Of a stretch of DNA of 64,000 nt, positions 1 through 10,008 are shown piece by piece. The notes under the pieces were generated by a model that saw nothing but the letters and a program-made list of their open reading frames with translations, did not search any database and was not told where the DNA came from. The stretch is from Globodera rostochiensis (Eukaryota; Nematoda; Chromadorea; Rhabditida; Heteroderidae), in the NCBI GenBank assembly GCA_018350325.1, contig JAEVLN010000006.1, positions 3,176,693 through 3,240,692 on the forward strand. Reading direction: 5' to 3'. Position 1 is the first letter of the stretch. Each line of letters opens with the position of its first letter. A program made the position numbers and the translations under genes.

Positions 1-623
1 CAAAGTCTTTGGATGGCCAACTTCACTTGTGTGTTTATGGGATTATATTCGAGACCATTCTCGACATGCGATCGCAAAACCATAACTTCATTCTAAAATA
101 TAGGAAAAATAAATGTTTTTAAAATATAATTTTTTGAAAAATAAATTACTTCAAGCGCTCTGTCATGGAATCTGAGACCTAGCTCCTGCATAATTTTCGT
201 TAGTTCGTACATGCTCCGAACTGAATGAATTATGCTTTAATTTTAACATTTTTGGCATTCTGCACCTGTATTTGAATACACAATACATTTGCGCTCTTCT
301 AATTCAATTTTACTAAAGCCATTTTTGTGCAAAATTCTGCAAAAAAAAATTAATTAAAAATTTGATTTAAACCTCATAAAAGTTCAAAAATAATTGGAAG
401 TAAAAACAAAATTGAATAAAATCATACTGCATTTGCTTTACGCATGTGCTTTTTCCACTTTCGGCTGGCCCTATAATGTTTTTTTTCAATTTTTCTAAAA
501 TTGTTAATTTTTACCTAAAAGCAAAAGTTTTTGTTGGAATCGTTTCTCTATCTGAAGCTCGCGGTCGATTTTGTTAGAAACTTCTTTTGCTTTAATTGCC
601 TCATGCGATTGGCAAACTCCCAT
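1..623 (-). CDS. G-protein alpha subunit, 5' part (runs off left edge)
   Basis: Heterotrimeric G-protein alpha subunit: binds GTP and couples membrane receptors to effectors at the inner face of the plasma membrane. Five exons are visible: 515-623, 428-470, 266-336, 150-220 and 1-92. The start MGVCQS gives a Gly2 myristoylation site and a nearby Cys for palmitoylation. The P-loop reads GPAESGKST where the family norm is GAGESGKST. It is followed by KQMQILHKNGF and KCIVYSNT, matching the conserved KQMKIIHxxGF and YSNT region, then by the start of the helical domain. Phases agree across all four junctions. The Ras-like core with switch I/II and the C-terminal receptor-contact tail lies beyond the edge, so the class (Gi/o, Gq, Gs or nematode-specific) cannot be decided. 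Family call sure, subtype unknown. Confidence 0.9.
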
Positions 624-1720
624 TTTATAAAAAGAAAATATGCTTTAATTTCCAATAAATTTTAAAGAATATTTGGTTATTCAGTAAGTAATTCTGAAGT
701 TGTCAATTAATTCATTAACAGGCTTATTTCATTCAAATTAATTTGTGACTGTGCTTGTCTTTGGTTTAGGCCAGTTGCTATAGTGATTTTTGGCGCATTA
801 TAGTAGTGGTTCATACAAAAAATTTGTAGGCCCTTACGGAATTCTCTAGTTTTATTAAACATTTAAGTAATATAATCATTTACAGAGTTTGCTAATATAA
901 ACCCCAGATAAATTCCTTTATTATATTTTTTAACGCAATTTTATTTTTTCAAAATTATATGGAAATTAAAGAATATGGGTAATTTCTGAGGTTCTAATTA
1001 TTGTTTTTTTCTAAAACATTCCAAATTAATCAAGTCATTGTAGGTTAAAAAAATCTCATATTGAGTTTTAATATTACATATAAGTGAATTAAGCATTTAT
1101 TAATTCAATAAAATGAGAGATTGTAATGGCGGCTGCTGTGTCGTTTGTCAGTAATGAATGACCCAACAATTTTTCAGGTGCATTCTTAATTATAAGTACC
1201 CAACTGTATCTATAATTCATTTATTAAAAAAATGCTTATTAAATATTTGAAATTCAATCATTTGATAAAAAATCATAATTATTGATGAATAATTTAGCTA
1301 ATAACAGTATGTATGCTACCTAAAAAGCCCATCAAAAACGTTGTGACACAAACCTAATTGCATTCGTGTGTAGTCATGGGGACGACCATCATTAAAGGAA
1401 AATCTTTTGTATGGACAAAACTTGTGGTAGGTAACTAACCGTTAAGTTGTCCGTCTTTACCGCTTTGAGCGGGAAATTCCGGAATTAACCGCTTCCGCAA
1501 ATTTACCGTAACATAGACTTTCGCCGAGTAGGGTCAAAATTGGGCATTTCGACGAGTGAAAATTCGCCAAATAAATTTAAAACTCTCAATGTTTTGTTTG
1601 TTATTACAAACTAGTGGAGATGCGGGCATGCCTGTGGAATAGATTTGATTTGCTGTCTCTAGTCAGTTTTAGTTGTTTAGTAAAAAGTTTTTTGCCAAAA
1701 AAAAATAAATTTTTTTTCTC
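624..1720. other. Gene-free stretch left of the tandem repeat
   Basis: AT-rich DNA with no convincing exon. Around 1440-1515 is a fragment related to the TTACGG-ended TA elements found at 25378, 40917 and 48324 (reverse orientation, containing GGAAATTCCGGAATTAACCG). Presumably holds the G-alpha promoter; no specific site recognised. Confidence 0.5.
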
Positions 1721-1940
1721 TTAGTGCGGGCCTCGCCCGCGCCTTCCCACCCTTCCCTACGCTCGCTTCGCTCGCTTAGTGCGGGCTTCGCCCGCGCCCT
1801 CCCACTCTTCCCTACGCTCGCTTCGCTCGCTTAGTGCGGGCTTCGCCCGCGCCCTTCCCTACGCTCGCTTCGCTCGCTTAGAGAAGGCTTCGTGCGCGTC
1901 CTCCCACCCTTCCCTACGCTCGCTTAGAGAGTGCTTCGCC
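1721..1940. repeat. Tandem repeat, about 55-65-bp GC-rich unit
   Basis: About four imperfect copies of a unit with an inverted core GCGGGCTTCGCCCGC, followed by a C-rich stretch and CTACGCTCGCTTCGCTCG. Copies differ by small deletions and the last one degenerates. Strongly GC-rich inside an AT-rich background. The short open frames across it are by-products of the repeat. Confidence 0.85.
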
Positions 1941-2685
1941 CACTTTAGACACTTTGTCCAATTTTTCGACACTTTGTCTTAGCACTGAAATGACTCATTC
2001 CATCTTCCCCCAAACTCTCCCCCACATTTCGCGGCCTTCCCCAGCCATTAGACTTTGTCACATAACTTGTCGACACTTTGTCCTAGAGAAAAAAAAATTT
2101 TTTCTGGAATCAGCATATCAAACTACTCCACCCTAACCTATTTAGGCTTAAACTTTTCTCCTCAAAAAACACTCTTGCATCTTATACTACTGAAGGCCCC
2201 GGCGAGCCCGGTTTTTGAAGCTCGTACCGGCCTCAACGCCGGGCACCCCTTCAACTTTGTTCTAGAGTCACAATTTTTTTTTAAAAGACGCAGCAGCGTT
2301 TGCACCAGCTTTAGCAACGCGGGAGGGCTGCGCATTCAGCTTCCAGGTGCTCAAATCGAAAAACCCCAAAAAGTTCACCACCACAAAAGTTTGAAGCGAT
2401 TTTGCAAAAAATTTTCTTTGGAGCGATTTAAATCGGACCGGTTCAAAAGTTGCACATTGAGCTCCTCTTTCGTTTAAAAAAAAAGCAGAGCTCAATCTCA
2501 AGGTTAAGCGATGGCGCTACTCGCTTTTAAGTTCGTCCGCCCCGTTTTTTTTATTTTGTTTGTTATTACAAATTAAAGAGAATGTGCAAAAAGTTAATGC
2601 TTTCAATTGACGAGATGTCATCTTATACCCTCTTACACGGGCTGCTCTCAACGAGCGAGATGTCTAAGCACAACGATGTTGACCC
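1941..2685. other. Gene-free stretch before the foldback element
   Basis: Mixed-composition DNA with several overlapping open frames on both strands (for example 2055-2477 and its antisense 2268-2501). None shows a family motif, splice structure or signal peptide. I see no supported gene. Confidence 0.5.
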
Positions 2686-2693
2686 TTTTCAAG

Positions 2694-4883
2694 GGTGCTC
2701 AATCTTTTGCGCCGGCACATTTGCGCCGGAATCTTTTGCGCCGAACATTTGCGCCGGAATCTTTTGCGCCGACACATTTGCGCCGGAATCTTTTGCGCCG
2801 ACACATTTGCGCCGGAATCTTTTGCGCCGAACATTTGCGCCGGAATCTTTTGCGCCGACACATTTGCGCCGGAATCTTTGCGCCGATACATTTGCGCCGG
2901 CACATTTGCGCCGATACATTTGCGCCGGCACATTTGCGCCGGAATCTTTTGCGCCGATACATTTGCGCCGGCACATTTGCGCCGGAATCTTTTGCGCCGG
3001 CACATTTGCGCCGGAATCTTTTGCGCCGATACATTTGCGCCGGAATCTTTGCGCCGATACATTAGCGCCGGCACATTTGCGCCGATACATTTGCGCCGGA
3101 ATCTTTTGCGCCGATACATTCGCGCCGGCACATTTGCGCCGGAATCTTTTGCGCCGATACATTTGCGCCGGAATCTTTGCGCCGATACATTTGCGCCGGC
3201 ACATTTGCGCCGATACATTTGCGCCGGCACATTTGCGCCGGAATCTTTTGCGCCGATACATTTGCGCCGGCACATTTGCGCCGGAATCTTTTGCGCCGGC
3301 ACATTTGCGCCGGAATCTTTTGCGCCGATACATTTGCGCCGGAATCTTTGCGCCGATACATTTGCGCCGGCACATTTGCGCCGATACATTTGCGCCGGAA
3401 TCTTTTGCGCCGATACATTTGCGCCGGCAAAGTCTTAACTATTTTTTTGTTGCTTTTTGCCAGGGTTAATTTTTTCGCACTTGGGGGTTCGCCTAAGCAC
3501 CCTGTGGTTTTTTATTTTTGAGTTTTTTTTTCTTATTTTTTTTTTTGCAAAAAACTAAAGAAATATCAAAACATTTGAATTCCCATAAAAGTTATATACC
3601 AATCTACTCTGCGAACCCTAAGTCTGGGGTGCTTAGGCCTAAGCCTAACACCCTGAGCTCAGGTTGGCTTAGGCCTAAGCCTAGCGAACCCATAAGTGCG
3701 TAAACATTAACCCTGACAAAAAGTAGACAAAAAAATTGTTAAGACTTTGCCGGCGCAAATGTGCCGGCGCAAATGTATCGGCGCAAAAGATTCCGGCGCA
3801 AATGTGTCGGCGCAAAAGATTCCGGCGCAAATGTGTCGGCGCAAAAGATTCCGGCGCAAATGTTCGGCGCAAAAGATTCCGGCGCAAATGTGTCGGCGCA
3901 AAAGATTCCGGCGCAAATGTGTCGGCGCAAAAGATTCCGGCGCAAATGTTCGGCGCAAAAGATTCCGGCGCAAAAGATTCCGGCGCAAATGTGTCGGCGC
4001 AAAAGATTCCGGCGCAAAAGATTCCGGCGCAAATGTGTCGGCGCAAAAGATTCCGGCGCAAAAGATTCCGGCGCAAATGTTCGGCGCAAAAGATTCCGGC
4101 GCAAAAGATTCCGGCGCAAATGTGTCGGCGCAAAAGATTCCGGCGCAAAAGATTCCGGCGCAAATGTGTCGGCGCAAAAGATTCCGGCGCAAATGTTCGG
4201 CGCAAAAGATTCCGGCGCAAATGTGTCGGCGCAAAAGATTCCGGCGCAAATGTGTCGGCGCAAAAGATTCCGGCGCAAATGTGTCGGCGCAAAAGATTCC
4301 GGCGCAAATGTGTCGGCGCAAAAGATTCCGGCGCAAATGTGTCGGCGCAAAAGATTCCGGCGCAAATGTGTCGGCGCAAAAGATTCCGGCGCAAATGTGT
4401 CGGCGCAAAAGATTCCGGCGCAAATGTGTCGGCGCAAAAGATTCCGGCGCAAATGTGTCGGCGCAAAAGATTCCGGCGCAAATGTGTCGGCGCAAAAGAT
4501 TCCGGCGCAAATGTTCGGCGCAAAAGATTCCGGCGCAAATGTGTCGGCGCAAAAGATTCCGGCGCAAATGTGTCGGCGCAAAAGATTCCGGCGCAAATGT
4601 GTCGGCGCAAAAGATTCCGGCGCAAATGTGTCGGCGCAAAAGATTCCGGCGCAAATGTGTCGGCGCAAAAGATTCCGGCGCAAAAGATTCCGGCGCAAAT
4701 GTGTCGGCGCAAAAGATTCCGGCGCAAATGTTCGGCGCAAAAGATTCCGGCGCAAATGTGTCGGCGCAAAAGATTCCGGCGCAAATGTGTCGGCGCAAAA
4801 GATTCCGGCGCAAATGTTCGGCGCAAAAGATTCCGGCGCAAATGTGTCGGCGCAAAAGATTCCGGCGCAAAAGATGCATCACC
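2694..4883. mobile_element. Large foldback element with arms of short tandem units
   Basis: A 2.2-kb inverted repeat. The left arm (2694-3430) is an array of units such as ATTTGCGCCGGAATCTTTT. The right arm (3750-4883) is the same array inverted. The arms also pair beyond the array, around 3431-3510 and 3670-3745. The ends read GGTG...CACC and the 8-bp duplication TTTTCAAG lies at 2686-2693 and 4884-4891 (9 bp if a flanking C is counted). The middle (3600-3690) holds copies of a TTAGGCCTAAGCC-type motif. Long arms of tandem repeats with 8-9-bp duplications resemble Drosophila Foldback and MULE-type elements. No transposase is present, so it is non-autonomous. The unit keeps several frames open on both strands, giving spurious proteins of 240-475 aa. 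Confidence 0.85.
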
Positions 4884-4891
4884 TTTTCAAG

Positions 4892-4972
4892 TAGTGTTCG
4901 GCACGGTACGGTATTACCACGGATTTTTTTTCGGTATTACCGAATACCCAAAAACCCCATTTCAGAACACTA
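4892..4972. mobile_element. 81-bp hAT-type miniature element abutting the foldback
   Basis: Starts TAGTGTTCGGCACGG and ends AGAACACTA. Flanked by TTTTCAAG at 4884-4891 and 4973-4980, the same 8 bp that flank the foldback to its left. The TAGTGTTCGGCACG end recurs in the element at 11315-11425. Short inverted ends plus an 8-bp duplication fit hAT; no transposase. Confidence 0.7.
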
Positions 4973-4980
4973 TTTTCAAG

Positions 4981-5418
4981 TACATTTTAGGCAGATTTGG
5001 ATGCATCTTTTACGCTTCTCGACTGAATCGGTTGAGATGAAAGTTATAGCCAATTTTTACAAATTGATAATAAGACGCACTGCACTGATTATAGAAGCGG
5101 TAAGCCTGACGGCGCCGTCTTATAACATTTCTTTAACTATAAAATTATTTTATAATATTTTACAAGAATATTAAAAAAGAATTCAACATTACGAAAATAA
5201 AAATGATTTAAATAAACATTTATAAACCTAATTTATTTATTTTATTTGGTAGAAAATTAAAGATCATATTAGTCACAACATTACAACCGGTTGACAAATA
5301 ATTTGCAATAAATAACAAACACTTACGACATACGAGGGACAAATAAAAGGGATGGAAACATTGATTTCTCATTTTCAATTCTCGCCGCAGTAAATTTATT
5401 TTTTTTAAACAAAAAAAA
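4981..5418. other. Gene-free stretch
   Basis: AT-rich sequence between the element cluster and the small membrane-protein gene. No motif seen. The antisense open frame across 5220-5519 overlaps the signal-peptide exon and has no support of its own. Confidence 0.4.
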
Positions 5419-5953
5419 ATGATTTTTAAATTCTCAATAAAAATTGTTATTTTCTTTTCATTAATTCTTTCATCGCTTGCCATCAAATCTTTGAACAAAC
5501 AGGATGGGCTGATTAACAATAAAGAAAAAACCTCGGTAACAAATTTTATTTTTTGGTGAAATTTAAAAATTTTTAATTTTAATAAAACAAATGTTTATTT
5601 TTTACAAAGTTTTTAAAGCGATTTATTATTTATAATTAATCTTTTATTGTATTTTTTAAATTTGTTATTACTGTATAAATTTGGATAATCTATTTTACAA
5701 GTGGAAATGTTCTAAAAAATATTAAATAAAATGAATTTATAAATTCTGAAAATAAAAATAAAAATTGTGCACGAAATTTTTGAAATTTAACATTTTTTAT
5801 TTTCAACAGATCACTTCCACTTTGACAACCCTTCGAATTGGCATTATCGTCTTTTTTATTTTGCTCGCAGTTTGTTCCATTGCTTGCCTGCTGTTGTTGG
5901 TTCGCTGCATGTTCAGTGCCAAAGTTCGACGTGTAAATCTTGAAAATTTTTGA
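5419..5953 (+). CDS. Small single-pass membrane protein, 86 aa, unrecognised
   Basis: Two exons, 5419-5535 and 5810-5953, joined across a GT-AG intron in phase 0. The first encodes a signal-peptide-like N-terminus: charged MIFKFSIK, a hydrophobic run and SSLA, then a polar stretch rich in Lys and Asn. The second gives a roughly 24-residue hydrophobic segment starting IGIIVFFILLAVC, then a short basic tail with KVRR. Predicted type I topology with a very short ectodomain and a cytoplasmic tail of about 14 residues. No family recognised. An alternative is that the last residues are intronic, because a GT follows CGACGT at 5931-5936, and that more exons follow. Confidence 0.55.
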
Positions 5954-6008
5954 TGATTTTGAACTACATTCTTTATCATTAAAAATAGTTTTAATAAATT
6001 AATGGATA

Positions 6009-6230
6009 CTTTTCGGTTCTGTGCAACAAATTTAAATTTAAAAAAATGTCAACAAATTTGCGCGCGGAGAAAAAAAAAGTCATTCCCAACTGAATAAAAA
6101 CCCCGAGTTCTGGGTCGCTTCGATGAAATTATGGCCCAAATTATGGCATTCATGCCTCCAAAATAATTTGCGTACTACGCAAATTTGTTGACATTGTTTA
6201 AAATTTGAATTTGTTGCACAGACCGAAAGG
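6009..6230. mobile_element. TA-flanked miniature inverted-repeat element
   Basis: Inverted ends of about 55 bp, starting CTTTTCGGTTCTGTGCAAC and ending GTTGCACAGACCGAAAG (one mismatch and a short indel). TA lies immediately outside both ends (6007-6008 and 6231-6232), as for Tc1/mariner elements. The CTTTTCGGTT end also starts the element at 44319. No coding capacity. Confidence 0.8.
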
Positions 6231-6232
6231 TA

Positions 6233-7212
6233 TTATTAATGTTTTAAAAAATAAGTTAATTGATGCTATTAAACATTCCAAATTGCTTCTGGAATACAAT
6301 TGTTAAATTTTGTTTGGAGCACGATCATTAATTCGTCATCTAAAAATTAAATCTGTTTTAAATTTTTGTTTTATTTGTTATTTTTAATAGATTTAGAGCA
6401 ATCCGTATTTTGTTCAATACATATGTAAATTTTGGCCCCAAATTTGTTTTGGCTTAAACTGGGAAAAAACCAAAAATTAACCAAAACCAAAAAAATTATA
6501 ACGATTTAATAATATCTAAAGTGCACCTTTCATCCAAACGCCTTTTGGTCATAGATAAACAACAAAATGTGAAATGGGAATATGAAAAAAGAAGTTGTAC
6601 TTCTCGGTTCGCCCAATATAACTAATATCAAAAACCATATCATTTAAATGTATAGTTTTTCAAAATCTAAATAATTTTTATTTTGGACTAATATTTATTT
6701 ATTCATTTAAAAAAAGAAATTGTTAATATTGGCGCAACTTTAGAGCTTTTTTTTGCATGCAAAAAAAACTTTAAAGTGTTTTAAATATTAAAAAATAGCC
6801 AATTAAATTTTTATTTAATTTTTATGAGTTCCATTTTATCGTAGATTATATATTATGAAATTTTCGTAATTTATTGGGAAAACAATCAATCTTCCGGACA
6901 GACTGGATTACTTTTTTGCGCAAATAAATTATGTTGCTGAATTTAAAACAATAAATTTTCAGCGAAATTTTGCAGTTAAAAATTGTTGAAAATCGATTTG
7001 GTCCGGGACGATGATTTTTATGGCCTTTGTTCCTGTAAATAATTTTTCAGCCAAACTCTTCGCCCAATTCATTGGAATTCTTCTCTCCCCCGTTTTTACT
7101 TTTGTTCACATATTTATTCGATAAATTTTGTAATAAATAAATTTTAGAATATTATTTATTTAATATTTTAAGGGGTTTAATGCGCGTTAACATAATTTTA
7201 TATTAGGAATAA
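6233..7212. other. Gene-free stretch upstream of CLN3
   Basis: Very AT-rich, with no exon, tRNA or clear repeat. Probably holds the CLN3 promoter and 5' UTR. An acceptor-like TATTAG at 7201-7206 lies just before the start codon and could serve trans-splicing, which I cannot verify. Confidence 0.4.
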
Positions 7213-9619
7213 ATGGAGAAGAAGAGTTTGATACGTGATCTAATCGCTTTTTGGTGAGTTAAAAAATTACATTGTAAATTCAATTAAGAAATCGGATTTT
7301 TGAGAATTGTGCCATAAACGAAAATCAAAAACTAATATTTTTGCTTTAGAAATTCTGGCACTAGATTATAATAAAATTAATTATATTAGCATTTAGGATT
7401 TTTGGTTTGGCAAATAATTTTGCCTATGTGATTATGTTAAGTGCTGCTGAAGATATTATAAAAGGACAAACAGCATCGTCGTATCACGAGAATTCAACTA
7501 AAAATACATCTGTAGCACAAATCTGTAGAGTATGTGAACAATTATGTATATAATTAAATATTTTGTTTTAGAAGATATTAAATTTTTAATTTGTTAATAA
7601 TTATAAAAAATTAATCACCCTTTTACTTTAAGCCTGTTCTTCCCAAACCTCGCTGTGAAATTACATCAACAGGAGCAATTTTATTGGCGGATATAATCCC
7701 AGCACTGATCATCAAATTGTTTTGCCCATTCTTGATGGACAGAGTGCCATTTGGGTTAAAAAATTATTATTTTAATTTAAGTAATATACAAGTTTTTTTT
7801 ATAATTAGTTTATAAAAATGCTAAAATTATCTTTAGGTTCCGTCATTTTGTTGTATGCGCAATGCAAGCACTCAGTTATATAATTGTGGCATTTTCCAAC
7901 TCATTCACATTGTCAATAATAGGCGTCATTTTTGCGTCTTTAGGTTCAGGTTTGGGTGAAAATTGTTTGTTGGCCCTATCTTCACATTACAAAAGGTAAA
8001 AAAAATGGATATTTCGAGCCTTTTTTTGTTTTTTAAATTAAAATGCAATTTTTATGAGCCAATACCCAAATAAAATAAAAGCTATATAATTTTGAAATTA
8101 AGTTAAGTTATTGATGATAATTAAATTTCAATTAGAAATTTAAAATTTTCTATTTTTGATCCACAATTGCGGCATGGTCTTCCGGCACTGGGGGTGCCGG
8201 AATTGTTGGCTCATTGGCCTATGCGGCGTTGACTGAACCAAAATTGTTTGACTTATCGCCCAGAAATGCTCTACTTTCCATGCTAATTGTGCCAATACTT
8301 TTTGCATTTGCGTAAGAAAAAATAATTTTTAAAAATAAATAAATCGATATTCTAAATATAAAAATATTTTGCAAAGATTTAAATGTCCCTATTTTTAAAA
8401 AAATTAGTTATTGGCTTCTTCTGACACCTTCACCAAGCGTCCACAGAATGCAAATACGAAGCCCATCCACCTGGATTGTTCCAGTTCCTTCAGAAAAAGC
8501 AAGTTTTTTTTTCATTTTTGTTAAAACCGTAAAATCGAGTCAAGAATTTCCCCTAATTTTTATACTGACCAATATAAACAAATTTTTGAAGGTGGATCTG
8601 AACGAAGTTGTTGCTGAACAAGTTCAACGCTCGTCAACAACCGAATTGAGCTTTGGCGCCAAAATGCGACTTACTGTTGTTCGTATTAATTAAAGCTAAT
8701 ATTAAAGATAAGTAAAGTTAACAAATATAAAACACAAATTTAAAATGTTACAATGAGTTAATAACCTTATTAAATATTTATTTCAACTTTCAAATAAATT
8801 TACAGCCTTTACTTCGTCTAATGTTGCCCATGTGTGTTGTCTATTTTGCGGAATATTTGATCAACTCTGGCCTTGTATGAATAATTTTGAGATTAAAAAG
8901 CGTAAAATATTGATTGTATTTTTAAGTATCAATTACTCCATTTCGACTGTGTTCACGGGTTCGGCCTTAACGAGGCAAGCCAGTTCCGTTGGTACCAGAC
9001 GCTTTATCAGTTGGGCGTGTTCATCTCCCGCTCGTCTGTCACATGGCTTGAACTCCCCACATTGATTCTGTACCTGCTCGCTGTTCTCCAGGCAAATTAA
9101 AAACAATTTGGAAAAAAACATTTTAATTATATTCAGAATTGACGAGAAAATACAATTATAAAGATGAATTTAAATATAGAATATTTCAGAATAAACAAAA
9201 AAAAATTCAAATTCTTTTATTTTCAAAAAATGAACATATGTACTATAATTCTGTTTTTGTAATTTTAAATTTAGTGCGGAAACGTGTTGATTTTTTATTG
9301 TCAAGCACTGTTCCACTACATCCCACATATTGGCGTTGTTTTCACTATAATTCTTGTCGAAGGTCTTTTTGGAGGAGCCTCATATGTGAACACATTCACC
9401 AAAATCCATAAAAAGGTCTTTTTTGTGTATTCTTTTATTTATATTTTATTTATAATTAATACATAAATAAAATTTGCATGGTTTAAGGCCCCCAAAGAAA
9501 TTCGCGAGTTCAGCCTATCAATTGTGGCATCAAGCGATTCTCTCGGTGTCACATTGGCCGGTTTTGTTTCCATTCTGCTCCATAATCACATTTGCATACT
9601 GTATGAGCGTATCTTTTAA
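7213..9619 (+). CDS. cln-3: Battenin / CLN3 lysosomal membrane protein
   Basis: CLN3 is a multi-pass lysosomal/endosomal membrane protein whose loss causes Batten disease in humans. The match is colinear: GLANNFAYVIMLSAAEDI near the N-terminus (human GLCNNFSYVVMLSAAHDI), TGAILLADIIPALIIKL, then WSSGTGGAGIVGSLAY, VVYFAEYLINSGL, FRWYQTLYQLGVFISRSS, VEGLFGGASYVNTF and a C-terminal SDSLGVTLAGF. About 11 exons: 7213-7253, 7397-7529, 7633-7754, 7837-7995, 8159-8311, 8408-8498, 8592 to about 8678, 8806-8874, 8927 to about 9093, then two more ending at the TAA 9617-9619. Two introns begin with GC (8499 and after the CAG near 9093). The intron before 8159 lacks a usable AG. The C-terminus is short, with no prenylation-type CaaX ending. 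Confidence 0.93.
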
Positions 9620-10008
9620 TAGAGACAGGACTCATTAGCATAAACTGAACTACAGTAACCTTATAAAATTCGCATATTGACCTGAAATACTGATTGACAC
9701 CATGATATACTTAATAAATATTGTTTTTTAATTTAATTTTATTATTTTTTTGATGAAACATTTTACGTAAAAATTTTAAGGAAATTTATTGCATATTTTT
9801 AAAGAAATTCGACAATGTTTCATGAATATTCAAGCTCCCCCCCCCCCACCAATTTGTGCTCCCCATGAAAGTTTGCCGAGTTTTATAATTTAAAGTTGCT
9901 GGCCGCATAAAATTTGCATAATGACTTTGCCATCATTTGAATTTTTTGAATAATTTACATCAATTCCCAATATTTTTTTCAAAATCAACCAATAAAAATT
10001 GTCGACTT
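9620..10008. other. Gene-free stretch between CLN3 and the LDLa gene
   Basis: AT-rich, with a C-run near 9838. No exon is clearly supported. An upstream exon of the next gene, which lacks an obvious signal peptide in its present model, could lie here. Confidence 0.4.

Noticed and set aside
2694..4883. CRISPR-like array.
   Set aside because: The units are contiguous without unique spacers, lie in inverted arms, and the genome is eukaryotic.
2582..5174. Overlapping open frames of 240-475 aa encoding CAGIFCADTFAPESF- or KRFRRKCVGAKDSGAN-type repeats.
   Set aside because: They arise because the 12-24-bp unit of the foldback arms has no stops in several frames on both strands. There is no signal peptide, splice structure or unique sequence, and the DNA is a transposon arm.
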